Below, piece after piece: positions 7,374 to 15,941 of a stretch of 40,979 nucleotides of DNA. The notes beneath the pieces were generated by a model, which did no database searches, was not told the DNA's origin, and was given only the letters and a program-made list of their open reading frames with translations. Location of the stretch: assembly GCA_019695375.1 (NCBI GenBank), contig JAIBAC010000008.1:1-40979 (forward strand). Direction: 5' to 3'. The translations under genes and the position numbers were made by a program. The DNA is from Acidimicrobiia bacterium. Its GTDB lineage: Bacteria; Actinomycetota; Acidimicrobiia; UBA2766. The first letter of the stretch is position 1. Each line of letters opens with the position of its first letter.

Positions 7374-8159
7374 GTGCGCAGCGATCCACTCGACTTCGCC
7401 GGGCGCGTGGCGTTGGTCACGGGCGGGACCAAGGGGGTCGGGCGCGGCATCGCCGAGGGGTTCCTGGCCGCCGGAGCCGCCGTGGTCGTCTGCGGCCGCC
7501 GCCCGCCGGAGGAGCCCGTAGAGGCCGGTGGCCGTGAGGCCGTCTACATCGCAGGCGACGTCCGCGATCCCGACGCCGTCGACGCGATCGTGGACGCCGG
7601 CGTGTCCCGGCTCGGCCGGCTCGACGTGCTCGTCAACAACGCCGGAGGTGCACCCCAGGTTGCCGCCGCCGACGCCTCACCCCGCTTCACGAGCGCCATC
7701 ATCGACCTGAACCTCGTCGCGCCGATCAACTTCGCGCGGGCGGCGAACGCCGTGATGCAGGGCCAGGACGCCGGCGGCGTGATCGTGAACATCGCGAGCG
7801 TGAGCGGGATGCGCGCGTCGCCGGGCACAACTGCGTACGGGGCCGCGAAGGCAGGTCTCCTCAACGCGACGCGGTCGCTCGCCGTCGAGTGGGCGCCGAA
7901 GGTGCGGGTCAACGCCGTCACAGCAGGACTGATCCGCACCGAGGCGGCGCACCTGCACTACGGCGACGAGGACGGCATCGCCGCCGTCGCCGCGACCGTG
8001 CCGCTGCAGCGCATGGGCCGCCCCGCCGACGTCGCCGACGCGTGCCTGTTCCTCGCGTCACCGCTCGCGTCGTACGTGTCGGGGGCATCGCTCGTGGTGG
8101 ACGGCGGCGGCGAGAGGCCCGCGTTCCTCGATGCCGCCAACGCCGACGCCGCAGGTTGA
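7374..8159 (+). CDS. short-chain dehydrogenase/reductase divergent from echA20
   Basis: A 261-residue classical SDR. The NAD(P)-binding TGGTKGVG lies at residues 16-23, followed by DVLVNNAGG, the catalytic Ser in NIASVSGM, YGAAK with the Tyr and Lys, and a C-terminal SYVSGASLVVDGGG. Divergent SDR genes (Rv3548c, Rv3549c) face echA20 in M. tuberculosis too, so a role in the same steroid pathway is likely; which alcohol or ketone it acts on is not known. GTG 7374 was chosen over the in-frame ATG 7317 because SDRs usually begin about ten residues before the glycine motif and because TACAGT sits just upstream; the longer form would add 19 residues. Confidence 0.85.
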   Translation: MRSDPLDFAGRVALVTGGTKGVGRGIAEGFLAAGAAVVVCGRRPPEEPVEAGGREAVYIAGDVRDPDAVDAIVDAGVSRLGRLDVLVNNAGGAPQVAAADASPRFTSAIIDLNLVAPINFARAANAVMQGQDAGGVIVNIASVSGMRASPGTTAYGAAKAGLLNATRSLAVEWAPKVRVNAVTAGLIRTEAAHLHYGDEDGIAAVAATVPLQRMGRPADVADACLFLASPLASYVSGASLVVDGGGERPAFLDAANADAAG

Positions 8160-8185
8160 CGCTGGCGACCGGGGCGGGCTGGGGG

Positions 8186-8191
8186 TAAGGT
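8186..8191 (+). promoter_or_regulatory. -10-like hexamer TAAGGT upstream of the first GAF-PAS gene
   Basis: TAAGGT fits TANNNT and lies 27 bases before the TTG start at 8219; a GGGGGAGG ribosome site (8204-8211) follows. This would give a short leader. Confidence 0.35.
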
Positions 8192-8218
8192 GGCGGTCGC
8201 GTTGGGGGAGGACGCAAC

Positions 8219-9148
8219 TTGGATGTCTTGGCGCAGCGCCAGGAGCTCGCCGTACTCACCGAGGTCTCGGCCGCGCTCGCCGACACCGCGCTCGACCTGC
8301 CTGTGGTGCTCGACACGATCGCGGACCTGCTCGTCACCCACGTCAGCGACGCTGCCGGCGTGTACCTGTTGCGCGACGACGCCGTGACCCTCGACCTGAT
8401 GTCGGTCGCGAGCGTCGACCCGATGATGTGCGAGCTCTTCGAGCAGGCCCTCGGTGGCCGCCCCCGCCGCGCCGACGACCCGGGCCCGATCGGGCGCTGC
8501 TTCGCCACACGGACACCGGTCGTGGTCAACGAGATCGAACCCGCCGCCCTGCGGGTGCAGACGCCGGAGCACTACCACGGCATCCTCGAGCGCTACCCCG
8601 CCCACAGCCTCTGCTACGTGCCGCTCATGGCCGGCGGCGACCAGCTCGGCGTGCTCGCTGTCACCCGCTTCCGCACCCCGCACGGCTTCGACGACGTCGA
8701 GGTCGACCTCGTCTGCAACACGGCGGAGCTGACGGCACCGTCGATCGCGAACGCGGTGCTGCACGAACGCCTCGCCGAGACGACGGCGCTGTTCGAGACG
8801 GCGTTCGCACACGCCCCGATCGGGATGGCGATCCACGCGGGCGACGACGGACCGAGTCGCTTCGTCCGCGTCAACGCCGCCTTGTGCGACCTGCTCGGCC
8901 GCGCCGAGGACGCTCTGATCGGCATGCCGGTCACGTCCGCGGTCGACGCTTCCGATCGCGAGCTCGTGGAGCAGCTCCTCGCGCAGGTCGCCGCCGGCGA
9001 GCTGGAGGAGCACGAGGACGACCTGCTTCTCCTGCGCGCCGACGGGAGCACCGTCCCGGCCTGGATCAGCTCGCGTGCAGTCCGCTCCGAGGACGGCCGG
9101 CGCCTGCTCTTGAGCCAGGTCCAGCCGCTGACAGGGCCCGCGGGATAG
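8219..9148 (+). CDS. GAF-PAS sensor protein without output domain, copy 1
   Basis: A 309-residue cytosolic protein. Residues 15-175 form a GAF domain (ALDLPVVLDTIADLLVTHVSDAAGVYLLRDDAV, later SLCYVPLMAGGDQLGVLAVTRF), and residues 185-300 a PAS domain (TALFETAFAHAPIGMAIHAG, then VRVNAALCDLLGRAEDALIG). There is no kinase, phosphatase, GGDEF or DNA-binding part, so it must act on a partner or be a sensor subunit. The start is TTG 8219 behind GGGGGAGG; the choice is backed by the second copy, whose N terminus lines up with it residue by residue. The downstream gene is a paralogue. The ligand is not known. Confidence 0.8.
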   Translation: MDVLAQRQELAVLTEVSAALADTALDLPVVLDTIADLLVTHVSDAAGVYLLRDDAVTLDLMSVASVDPMMCELFEQALGGRPRRADDPGPIGRCFATRTPVVVNEIEPAALRVQTPEHYHGILERYPAHSLCYVPLMAGGDQLGVLAVTRFRTPHGFDDVEVDLVCNTAELTAPSIANAVLHERLAETTALFETAFAHAPIGMAIHAGDDGPSRFVRVNAALCDLLGRAEDALIGMPVTSAVDASDRELVEQLLAQVAAGELEEHEDDLLLLRADGSTVPAWISSRAVRSEDGRRLLLSQVQPLTGPAG

Positions 9149-9170
9149 CACGAAGGGGGTGGCAGCAGGC

Positions 9171-10121
9171 ATGAACCTCGAGCTCGACACCCGCGAGCAC
9201 ATGGCCGTGTTCACGGAGGCATCGGCTGCCTTGAGCAGCGCCGGCCTCGAGGCACCGGTCGTGCTCGACACGATCACGAACCTGCTCGTCGCGCACATCG
9301 GTGACTCGGCTGTCGTCTACCTGCTCGCCGACGACGGCGTCGAGTTCGAGCTCGGTTCCGTCTCGAGCCGCAACCCGCTGGCGCTGCCGGTCGCGCAGGA
9401 GCTCGAGGCATCGGCGCAGTACCGCATCGACGGCCCCGGCCTCGTGGCCCGCTGCGCCCGCGACAAGGTGCCGTTGATGTACCCGCGCGTCGACCTGCGT
9501 GAGATCGACCTGCTTCCTCCTGGATACAGGGACGTCGTCGCCGACACGCCGATTAGGAGCCTCGCGTACGTGCCGCTCTGCACCGAGTCCGAGACCCTCG
9601 GGGTGCTGACGGTCACGAGAGTCCTCAACGCGCGGGAGCCCATGACCGACGCCGACCTCGAGCTCCTGTGCGACCTAGGCGAGCTCGCCACTCGGTCGCT
9701 GGCGAACTCGCGTCTCCACCGCGACCTCGCGGACGCCACGGCGCTGTTCGAGACGGCGTTCCGTTCGGCACCGATCGGGATGGCGCTCGTGTCGATCACC
9801 GACGATCCCGGCCGCATCGTGCGTGTGAACGACGCGATGACCATGGCGACCGGCCACAGCGGGCACGAGCTGCTCTCGATGCACGTCACGGCGCTGTTCC
9901 CCGCTCACTCCCGCGATCGCGTTGCCGCCGACCTGCGGGCTGCCGCTACCGGTGGGACGCTCACATCGACGGCCGTCGGCCCCTTGCTCCGGCGCGACGG
10001 GACCGAGGTGACCGCACATGTCGTCGCGCGCGCGGTGAACATTCCCGGCCGGATCGCCCGGATCGGGATGCTCCAGGTGCAGGTGCCGCCCGCTGCGGTG
10101 CCGCGCGGCAGCGCCAGCTGA
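9171..10121 (+). CDS. GAF-PAS sensor protein without output domain, copy 2
   Basis: A 316-residue paralogue of the preceding protein. GAF runs over residues 12-175 (EAPVVLDTITNLLVAHIGDSAVVYLLADDGV, RSLAYVPLCTESETLGVLTVTRV) and PAS over 190-305 (TALFETAFRSAPIGMALV, RRDGTEVTAHVVARAV). ATG 9171 is taken because it aligns with the N terminus of copy 1; a GTG at 9159 is the alternative. It lies 22 bases after copy 1 and is surely cotranscribed. The sequence is clearly diverged from copy 1, so the duplication is old and the two may form a heterodimer. The next gene is convergent and starts its stop codon 3 bases away. Confidence 0.8.
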   Translation: MNLELDTREHMAVFTEASAALSSAGLEAPVVLDTITNLLVAHIGDSAVVYLLADDGVEFELGSVSSRNPLALPVAQELEASAQYRIDGPGLVARCARDKVPLMYPRVDLREIDLLPPGYRDVVADTPIRSLAYVPLCTESETLGVLTVTRVLNAREPMTDADLELLCDLGELATRSLANSRLHRDLADATALFETAFRSAPIGMALVSITDDPGRIVRVNDAMTMATGHSGHELLSMHVTALFPAHSRDRVAADLRAAATGGTLTSTAVGPLLRRDGTEVTAHVVARAVNIPGRIARIGMLQVQVPPAAVPRGSAS

Positions 10122-10124
10122 CGG

Positions 10125-11093
10125 CTACTGCGGCCGGATCTCGCCCGGTAGCGGCCCGCGAGGGTCTGATGCACCGGGAGGTCCCGGAGTCATAGGGCCG
10201 TGACCGTACGGCGGGACGATCGGGGGGACGCGGCCGTCCTTGGTGCGGAACGTGCCCGCGAGGTCGGCGTCGCTGAACACACCGCCCCCCGTGCCCTCGG
10301 TCGCGAAGCGGTACAGCGCGGTGTTGTAGATGCCCTGCATCGCCTGGGTCACGATCGTGAGCGCGACGAGGTAGACGACACCGAGCACGACGAGACCGGC
10401 GCCGAGGACGGCCGAGCGCGTGGCGACGCCGGCGGCGGCCCCGCCTGCGATCAGGCCGACCCCGATCAGCGACAGCAGGCCTGACACGAAGCCGATGCCC
10501 ACCGTCCCCGCGATCTGCTCACCCCAGCGCTGCCTGACGATCAACGCCGACCGCTTCACGGCCTGCACTGGACCGGCGTCCTCGAAGATGAGGACCGGGA
10601 CCACGAAGTAGGTGACGAACTGCCACGCCGCTCCGATCAGGCCGACGACCAGACGGCCGACGAGCCCCGAGCGCTGCTGGATCGAGCGCAGCACCATCCC
10701 CACCGTCGCCGAGATCAGAGCCCAGCCGAGGATCTGGGGCAGGTGCCGGTTCGCATAGCCGAAGCCGTCGGCGAGAGTCGGGTCGCCCCCGCGCAGCCGC
10801 ACCATCGCGGCGCCCATCAGCGCCGAGTTGCAATAGATCGTCACGATCGCGAGAACGACGTAGAACACGAACATGACCGGGTACACCCACAGGGGAACGT
10901 CGGTGCTCCCGGTCTGCACTGCCGCACCCCTGTTGGTGGACATGACCGCGAGCACGACCGGCACCATGAAGCTCGCCACCACGACCAGGGACGCGATCGC
11001 AGACACGATCGGGAAGACCATCAGCTCCTTGTCGCCGCGCAGCACCGCCCAGCTCTGCTTCATGAGCTTCCAGCTCGTGGACAAGCGGCCCAT
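10125..11093 (-). CDS. polytopic membrane protein, DUF6159-like
   Basis: A 322-residue integral membrane protein with about six hydrophobic segments (for example VFPIVSAIASLVVVASFMVPVVLAVM, YPVMFVFYVVLAIVTIYCNSALMGAA, SGLLSLIGVGLIAGGAAAGVAT, VLGAGLVVLGVVYLVALTIV). Between them lie GFGYANRHLPQILGWALISATVGM and VPVLIFEDAGPVQAVKRSALIVRQRWGEQ, which are typical of DUF6159-type proteins of unknown function. The C-terminal tail is Pro/Gly-rich and probably cytosolic. ATG 11093 has a good TAGGAG site (11105-11100); an upstream in-frame start would lose it. It follows the ABC-F gene by 36 bases on the same strand. Confidence 0.75.
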   Translation of the reverse strand: MGRLSTSWKLMKQSWAVLRGDKELMVFPIVSAIASLVVVASFMVPVVLAVMSTNRGAAVQTGSTDVPLWVYPVMFVFYVVLAIVTIYCNSALMGAAMVRLRGGDPTLADGFGYANRHLPQILGWALISATVGMVLRSIQQRSGLVGRLVVGLIGAAWQFVTYFVVPVLIFEDAGPVQAVKRSALIVRQRWGEQIAGTVGIGFVSGLLSLIGVGLIAGGAAAGVATRSAVLGAGLVVLGVVYLVALTIVTQAMQGIYNTALYRFATEGTGGGVFSDADLAGTFRTKDGRVPPIVPPYGHGPMTPGPPGASDPRGPLPGEIRPQ

Positions 11094-11129
11094 CCGCTGA
11101 CTCCTACCTCGCTTGCACAACTATCGGCA

Positions 11130-12965
11130 CTACGGCCCGCCCATTTCGGATTTTCTCGCCTCGTACTCGACGGTGAGGCGGTCGAGCGTCTCGTACGCGC
11201 CGTCTCGCCTGGTCTGCAGCTCGTGCAGTTCCCATGCCATCTCCGCGAAGTCCGTCGACGGGTCCCCTGCCGCGGCGGCGATCGCCTGTTCGAGCACGGC
11301 CACGTCGCGCTCCAGATCCGTGATGCGCTGCTCGGTCTCGGCGATCGAGCGCTCGAGCGGGCGCAGCACGCGGCTGCGTGCCTGGGTGTCCGCCGCCCGG
11401 CGGCGCCGCTCCTGCTTGCGGTCCGTCTTCGCGCCGGCGCGGCTCGCGTCCTCGGCCACGGCGACCTTGCCGCCCTCGGACTGCCAGCCGACCTCGCGCA
11501 GGAACTCGGCGTAGCCGGCCTCGAAGAGCCTGACCTTGCCGCCGTCGAAGACCACGAGGCGCTGCGCCACCCGCAGCAGCAGGTCCTCGTCGTGGGTGAC
11601 GACCACGACCGCGCCACCGAACGCGTCGACGGCGTCGGTGAGCGTCTCGACCGACTCGAGGTCGAGGTGGTTGGTGGGCTCGTCGAGGAGCAGCAGGTTC
11701 GAAGGGCGCGCGAGCAGCTTCGCCAGGAGCACTCGTGCGCGTTCACCCCCCGAGAGCACCGCGACCTTCTTGAGGGCGGCGTCGCCTTCGAACATCATGC
11801 GTGCAGCGAGGTTGCGCGCCGTCCCGCGGTTGTAGGTCGGCAGCGCCGCGAGCACCTCGGCCTCGACCGTGCGCTCGGGGTCGAGGCGGTCGACGTTGGT
11901 CTGGCCGAAGTAGCCGAGCGCGAGGTTCGGGCTGCGCTCGACAACGCCGCTGCCGGGGGTGATCTCACCGGCGAGGACGTTGAGCAGCGTGGTCTTGCCG
12001 CGCCCGTTGGGGCCCACGACCCCGATGCGCTCGTGCGGGCCGACCTCGAAGCCGATCCCGTCGAGCAGGTCGGCACCGCCGTCGAAGGCGTGGTGCAGGC
12101 CCGACGCCTCGAGCAGGCGCCGCCCGGGGAACGGCGCCTCCGGAAAGCGGAACTCGAGCGTCGCGACGTCGGCGAGGCGCTCTGTGCGGCCCATGCGTTC
12201 GAGCATCTTGAGCCGCGACTGGGCCTGGCGCGCCTTGGTGGCCTTGTAGCGGAAGCGCGCGACGAACGCCTCCGCCTGCTCGCGCCGTGCCGCCTCGTTG
12301 GCGGCGACCTGGGCGCGGTGCTCCTCCTCCATCGCGATCTGCTCGTACAGCTTCGCCGTCGGTCCCGCGACCTTGCGCACCCGCTCGCGCCAGATCCCGA
12401 GCGTGTGGGTGCACACCGAGTCCATGAACGCGCGGTCGTGGGTGACGAGCAGGACCTCACCACCCCAGCCGCGCAGGAAGCGCTCCAGCCAGCGCATCGA
12501 CGTGATGTCGAGGTAGTTGGTCGGCTCGTCGAGCAGCAGGACCTGCGGTTCGGAGAGAAGGACCTTGGCGAGGTTGAGCCGCACCTGGAATCCGCCCGAG
12601 AGCCGCTCAGGCGCTCCCGACACGTCGGCGGCCGAGAAGCCGAGCCCGTCGAGGACCGCCTCGGCACGATGGGTCTCGACCCAGCCGTCCTCGTTGACCC
12701 CGAGCGCCGCGCTCGCCTCGGCGAGCACCGTGGGCTCGTCGAAGCGGAGGCGCTGGGACAGGTACCCGATGCTGGTACCGGCGCCGATGTCGACACTGCC
12801 CGCGTCGGCGGTCTCGTCTCCGGTGATGATCCGCAGCAGCGTCGACTTGCCGGAGCCGTTGCGGCCCACGACACCTACGCGCTCACCGTCGCCGACGACG
12901 AAGGACACGTCGTCGAAGAGGACCTGGGTGCCGTAGCTCTTGGAGAGGTTGCGGACCTGGAACAC
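11130..12965 (-). CDS. ABC-F family ATPase (two nucleotide-binding domains, no membrane part)
   Basis: A 611-residue ABC-F protein. NBD1 has Walker A GRNGSGKS (34-41), signature LSGGF (122-126) and Walker B LLLDEPTN (143-150). The interdomain linker (about 190-285) is rich in Arg, Glu and Ala, and NBD2 has Walker A GPNGRGKT (318-325), LSGGE (404-408) and LLLDEPTN (425-432). The tail from 515 on is a coiled coil (EQRITDLERDVAVLEQAI). ABC-F proteins act on ribosomes: translation factors such as EttA/Uup or antibiotic protection; this one resembles the Uup/YdiF-like type by its C-terminal coil. LSGGF and the Arg in the second P loop deviate from the common LSGGQ and GAGKS. GTG 12965 lies 10 bases after the corA stop. 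Confidence 0.9.
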   Translation of the reverse strand: MFQVRNLSKSYGTQVLFDDVSFVVGDGERVGVVGRNGSGKSTLLRIITGDETADAGSVDIGAGTSIGYLSQRLRFDEPTVLAEASAALGVNEDGWVETHRAEAVLDGLGFSAADVSGAPERLSGGFQVRLNLAKVLLSEPQVLLLDEPTNYLDITSMRWLERFLRGWGGEVLLVTHDRAFMDSVCTHTLGIWRERVRKVAGPTAKLYEQIAMEEEHRAQVAANEAARREQAEAFVARFRYKATKARQAQSRLKMLERMGRTERLADVATLEFRFPEAPFPGRRLLEASGLHHAFDGGADLLDGIGFEVGPHERIGVVGPNGRGKTTLLNVLAGEITPGSGVVERSPNLALGYFGQTNVDRLDPERTVEAEVLAALPTYNRGTARNLAARMMFEGDAALKKVAVLSGGERARVLLAKLLARPSNLLLLDEPTNHLDLESVETLTDAVDAFGGAVVVVTHDEDLLLRVAQRLVVFDGGKVRLFEAGYAEFLREVGWQSEGGKVAVAEDASRAGAKTDRKQERRRRAADTQARSRVLRPLERSIAETEQRITDLERDVAVLEQAIAAAAGDPSTDFAEMAWELHELQTRRDGAYETLDRLTVEYEARKSEMGGP

Positions 12966-12975
12966 CGCTATCCGG

Positions 12976-13953
12976 TCACAGCCACTTGGAGCGCCGGAAC
13001 AGGACGTAGAGCGTGGTGCACAGCAGCGCGATGCCGGCGAGGACGTAGTAGTAGCCGTACTGCGTGTGCAGCTCGGGCATGTTGTCGAAGTTCATCCCGT
13101 AGAGGCCGGCGACGAAGGTCGGCACCACGAAGATCGCGACCCAGGCCGAGATCTTGCGCATGTCCTCGTTCTGGTGGACCGACAGCCGCGCCAGGTTCGC
13201 CTCGAGAATCGAGGTGAGCACCTCTCGCAGCGCCATGGCCTGCTCCAACGACCTCAGCGCGTGGTCGTAGACGTCGCGGAAGTACTTGCGGCGGTCCTCG
13301 GGCACGAACCTGTGATCGTCCTGCGCGAGGGAGCGCAGCGCCTCCGCGAGCGGTGCCATGACCCGCAGCGCGAGCAGCACCTGGCGCTTGAGGCGGTAGA
13401 TCCGCTCCGACGGATCGGACTTGTCGTCGCTGAACACCTCGAGCTCGACCGCCTCGACGGCCTCCTCGATCTGGTCTAGCACCGGCGGATACGCGTCGAC
13501 GACGCGGTCGGCGACCTCGTGCAGGACCGCAGCCGGCCCCCCGGCGAGCAAGGCGGGCTCGGACTCCATGTGGCGGCGCACCGATGCGAGCTCGGCGGTG
13601 CTGCCGTGGCGCACGACGACGATGTACCAGAGCCCGACGAAGCAGAGGATCTCGCCGAGGCGCACCTGGACGTCGGGGCTGCACTCGACGGTGCGCATCA
13701 CGACGAAGAGGTCGTCGGGGCCGTACTCCTCGAGCTTCGGTCGCTGACGTGCCCGGTAGGCGTCCTCGATCGCGAGGGGGTGGAGACCGAACGTGTCTGC
13801 CGCCGCGTCGAGCTCGTCGGAGGTCGGCTCGTGCAGGCCGAGCCAGACGAACGTGTCGGGATCGGCGCGGACGGCGTCGGCGTCGACCTCGTCGAGCGCG
13901 AGCGTCTCGCCCACACGGCGGCCGGCCTTGTAGAGAGCACAGTCGACGATCAC
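12976..13953 (-). CDS. corA: CorA-like magnesium/divalent cation transporter
   Basis: A 325-residue CorA-type channel. A large soluble N-terminal domain (WLGLHEPTSDELDAAADTFGLHPLAIEDAYRARQRPKLEEY, later DRVVDAYPPVLDQIEEAVEAVE and a long helix) precedes two C-terminal membrane spans; the pore motif GMNF is seen in FVAGLYGMNFDNMPEL and the second span is YYYVLAGIALLCTTLYVLF, with RRSKWL at the end. Family members are homopentamers that carry Mg2+ (also Co2+ or Ni2+) inward. The start is GTG 13953, 9 bases after the ipdF stop; no strong ribosome site is seen, so reinitiation is likely. Its place behind steroid genes is unusual. Confidence 0.9.
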   Translation of the reverse strand: MIVDCALYKAGRRVGETLALDEVDADAVRADPDTFVWLGLHEPTSDELDAAADTFGLHPLAIEDAYRARQRPKLEEYGPDDLFVVMRTVECSPDVQVRLGEILCFVGLWYIVVVRHGSTAELASVRRHMESEPALLAGGPAAVLHEVADRVVDAYPPVLDQIEEAVEAVELEVFSDDKSDPSERIYRLKRQVLLALRVMAPLAEALRSLAQDDHRFVPEDRRKYFRDVYDHALRSLEQAMALREVLTSILEANLARLSVHQNEDMRKISAWVAIFVVPTFVAGLYGMNFDNMPELHTQYGYYYVLAGIALLCTTLYVLFRRSKWL

Positions 13954-13962
13954 CCGGCGAGT

Positions 13963-14742
13963 CTATGGGTGCTGGGACGACACCGAGATCACCTCGCCGG
14001 TCAGGTACGAGGCGTAGTCCGAGGCGAGGAAGACCATCACGTTGGCGACCTCCCACGGCTCGGCTGCACGCCCGAACGCCTCGCGCGTGGTGAGCTCGGC
14101 GAGGAGGTCCTCGGTCGTCACCTTCGCGAGGTGCGCGTGCATGGCGAGGCTCGGCGCGACAGCGTTGACGCGGATGCCGTGGTGGGCCGCCTCGAGCGCC
14201 GCGCAGCGCGTGAGCGCCATGACGCCGGCTTTCGCGGCTGCGTAGTGGGCCTGGCCCTCCTGCGCGCGCCAGCCCACCACCGACGCGTTGTTGACGACCG
14301 CCCCGGCGCCGCGGGGGATCATGTGGCCCAGCGCGGCACGCATCATCCGGAACGTGCCGTTGAGGCTCACGTCGACGACCGCGTTCCACTGCTCGTCGGT
14401 CATCTCGGCGACGGCGGCCGTGCCGCCGAGGCCTGCGTTGTTGACGACGACGTCGACATGGCCGAGGGAATCGACGGCTGCCACCCACAGGGCGTCGACG
14501 TCTGCCTGCGACGCGACGTTGCAGAGCGCCGTGGGCGGGCGTCTGCCGGTCTCGGCTTCGAGGCGCTCGGCGGCCTGGTGCAGGCGGCGCTCGTGGATGT
14601 CGCTGATCATCACCGTGGCGCCCTCCTCGGCGCAGCGGCGTGCTGCGGCGAAGCCGATGCCGGTGCCGGCCGCCGCCGTGACGACGACGTTCTTGCCGTC
14701 GAGGAGCGCGTGACCTCGGGGGTAGGCGGGAACGTTGCTCAC
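13963..14742 (-). CDS. ipdF: IpdF, steroid-indane short-chain dehydrogenase
   Basis: A 259-residue SDR. VTAAAGTGIG (21-30) replaces the common TGxxxGIG loop, followed by VVVNNAGLGG (NNAG 101-104), Ser in NNASVVGWRAQ, Tyr167/Lys171 in HYAAAKAGVMALTRC, and a C terminus EVISVSSQHP. The loop, the GWRAQ segment and the final QHP match what I recall of Rv3559c (IpdF), the dehydrogenase of the 5-hydroxy group of the C/D-ring intermediate. The neighbour fadE30 strengthens this, since Rv3559c and Rv3560c are adjacent as well. The start is GTG 14742 behind GGAGGA, 19 bases after the fadE30 stop. Confidence 0.93.
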   Translation of the reverse strand: MSNVPAYPRGHALLDGKNVVVTAAAGTGIGFAAARRCAEEGATVMISDIHERRLHQAAERLEAETGRRPPTALCNVASQADVDALWVAAVDSLGHVDVVVNNAGLGGTAAVAEMTDEQWNAVVDVSLNGTFRMMRAALGHMIPRGAGAVVNNASVVGWRAQEGQAHYAAAKAGVMALTRCAALEAAHHGIRVNAVAPSLAMHAHLAKVTTEDLLAELTTREAFGRAAEPWEVANVMVFLASDYASYLTGEVISVSSQHP

Positions 14743-14761
14743 GGCGTCTCCTCCGGTGGGG

Positions 14762-15937
14762 TCAGGGCTGCGGCTCGCGGGGCAGGCCGAGCGCCCGTTC
14801 CCCCACGATGTTGCGCTGGATCTCGTTCGAGCCGGCGTAGATCGTGTCGGCACGCGAGAACAGGAACAGGCGCTGCAGGGCGGTGAGGCCGTCGGAGTCG
14901 CCGACCATGGCGCCGGCACCGAGGACGTCCATCGCGAGGTTGCCGAGCTCGCGGTGCCATGTCCCCCAGTACAGCTTGGCGATGAGCGCCTCGCGTGGCA
15001 GCTCCGCCCCGGACGCGCCGGAGAGGACGCGAAGGGAGTTCCACCGCATGATCTCGAGACCGGCCCACGCGGCAGCGAGGCGCTGCCGCAAGGCCGCGTC
15101 GCCCGCCGTGCCGCGCTCTCGCGCTGCCTCGACGATGGCGGCCAGCTCGTTGCGGAACTGCATCTGCTGGCCCAGAGTCGACGCCCCGCGTTCGAACGCG
15201 AGCGTGCCCATCGCGACCTTCCACCCTCCGTGGACCTCGCCCACGAGGTTGGCCGTCGATGTCCGGGCACCGTCGAAGAAGACCTCGTTGAACTCCGAGT
15301 CGCCTGTCAGCTGGTTGATCGGGCGGATCTCGACACCGTCCTGGCGCATGGGTACGAGCAGGTAGCTGATGCCCTTGTGCTTGGCCGCGTCGGGATCGGT
15401 GCGTGCCAGCACGAAGCACCAGTCCGCCCAGTGCGCCAGCGACGTCCACACCTTCTGGCCGTCGACGACCCAGTCGTCACCGTCGCGCACCGCCCGCGTC
15501 TTGACGTTGGCGAGGTCGCTGCCCGCATCGGGCTCCGAGTACCCCTGGCACCAGAGGTCCTCGCCGCTGCGGATTCGGGGAAGCAGCCGCGCCTTCTGAT
15601 CGTCGGTCCCGAACGCGATGAGCGTGGGGCCCGCGAGGGTCTCACCGATGTGACCCAGGCGCCCCGGGCCGCCGGCACGGGCGTACTCCTCGTGGAAGAT
15701 GACCTGGCGCACCAGGTCGAGGTCGCGGCCACCGTGCTCGACGGGCCACGCGAGGCACGTCCACCCGGCGGCGCCCATGTGGCGCTCCCACGCGAGGCGC
15801 TCCTCGTAGAAGGCGTGCTCGTCGCCGGGGCCGCCGCGGTGGCGGATCTCGGCGAAGTCGCCGGAGAGGTTGTCCTCGAGCCACGCACGAGCCTCGGCGC
15901 GGAAGGCCTCGTCCTCGTCGCTGAAACGGAGGTCCAC
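14762..15937 (-). CDS. fadE30: FadE30, indane-propionyl-CoA dehydrogenase
   Basis: A 391-residue acyl-CoA dehydrogenase. Key segments are WCQGYSEPDAGSDLANVKTRA, GQKVWTSLAHWADWCFVLART, QLTGDSEFNEVFFDGARTS, FERGASTLGQQMQFR and LFLFSRADTIYAGSNEIQR with GERALGLPRE at the end. The QLTGDSEFNEVFFD and STLGQQ stretches are what I remember from FadE30 (Rv3560c), which puts the double bond into the propionyl side chain of HIP-CoA. Glu of the common YEG motif is Ala. ATG 15937 lies 4 bases after the stop of the acyltransferase-like gene. fadD3, the usual CoA ligase partner, is not in the window. Confidence 0.93.
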   Translation of the reverse strand: MDLRFSDEDEAFRAEARAWLEDNLSGDFAEIRHRGGPGDEHAFYEERLAWERHMGAAGWTCLAWPVEHGGRDLDLVRQVIFHEEYARAGGPGRLGHIGETLAGPTLIAFGTDDQKARLLPRIRSGEDLWCQGYSEPDAGSDLANVKTRAVRDGDDWVVDGQKVWTSLAHWADWCFVLARTDPDAAKHKGISYLLVPMRQDGVEIRPINQLTGDSEFNEVFFDGARTSTANLVGEVHGGWKVAMGTLAFERGASTLGQQMQFRNELAAIVEAARERGTAGDAALRQRLAAAWAGLEIMRWNSLRVLSGASGAELPREALIAKLYWGTWHRELGNLAMDVLGAGAMVGDSDGLTALQRLFLFSRADTIYAGSNEIQRNIVGERALGLPREPQP

Positions 15938-15941
15938 GTGC

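Noticed and set aside
10743-13217. 824-codon open frame on the plus strand opposite the ABC-F gene
   Set aside because: It is a shadow of the ABC-F gene and its neighbours: the product is rich in Arg, Glu, His and Val without any domain, while the minus strand has full ABC motifs.
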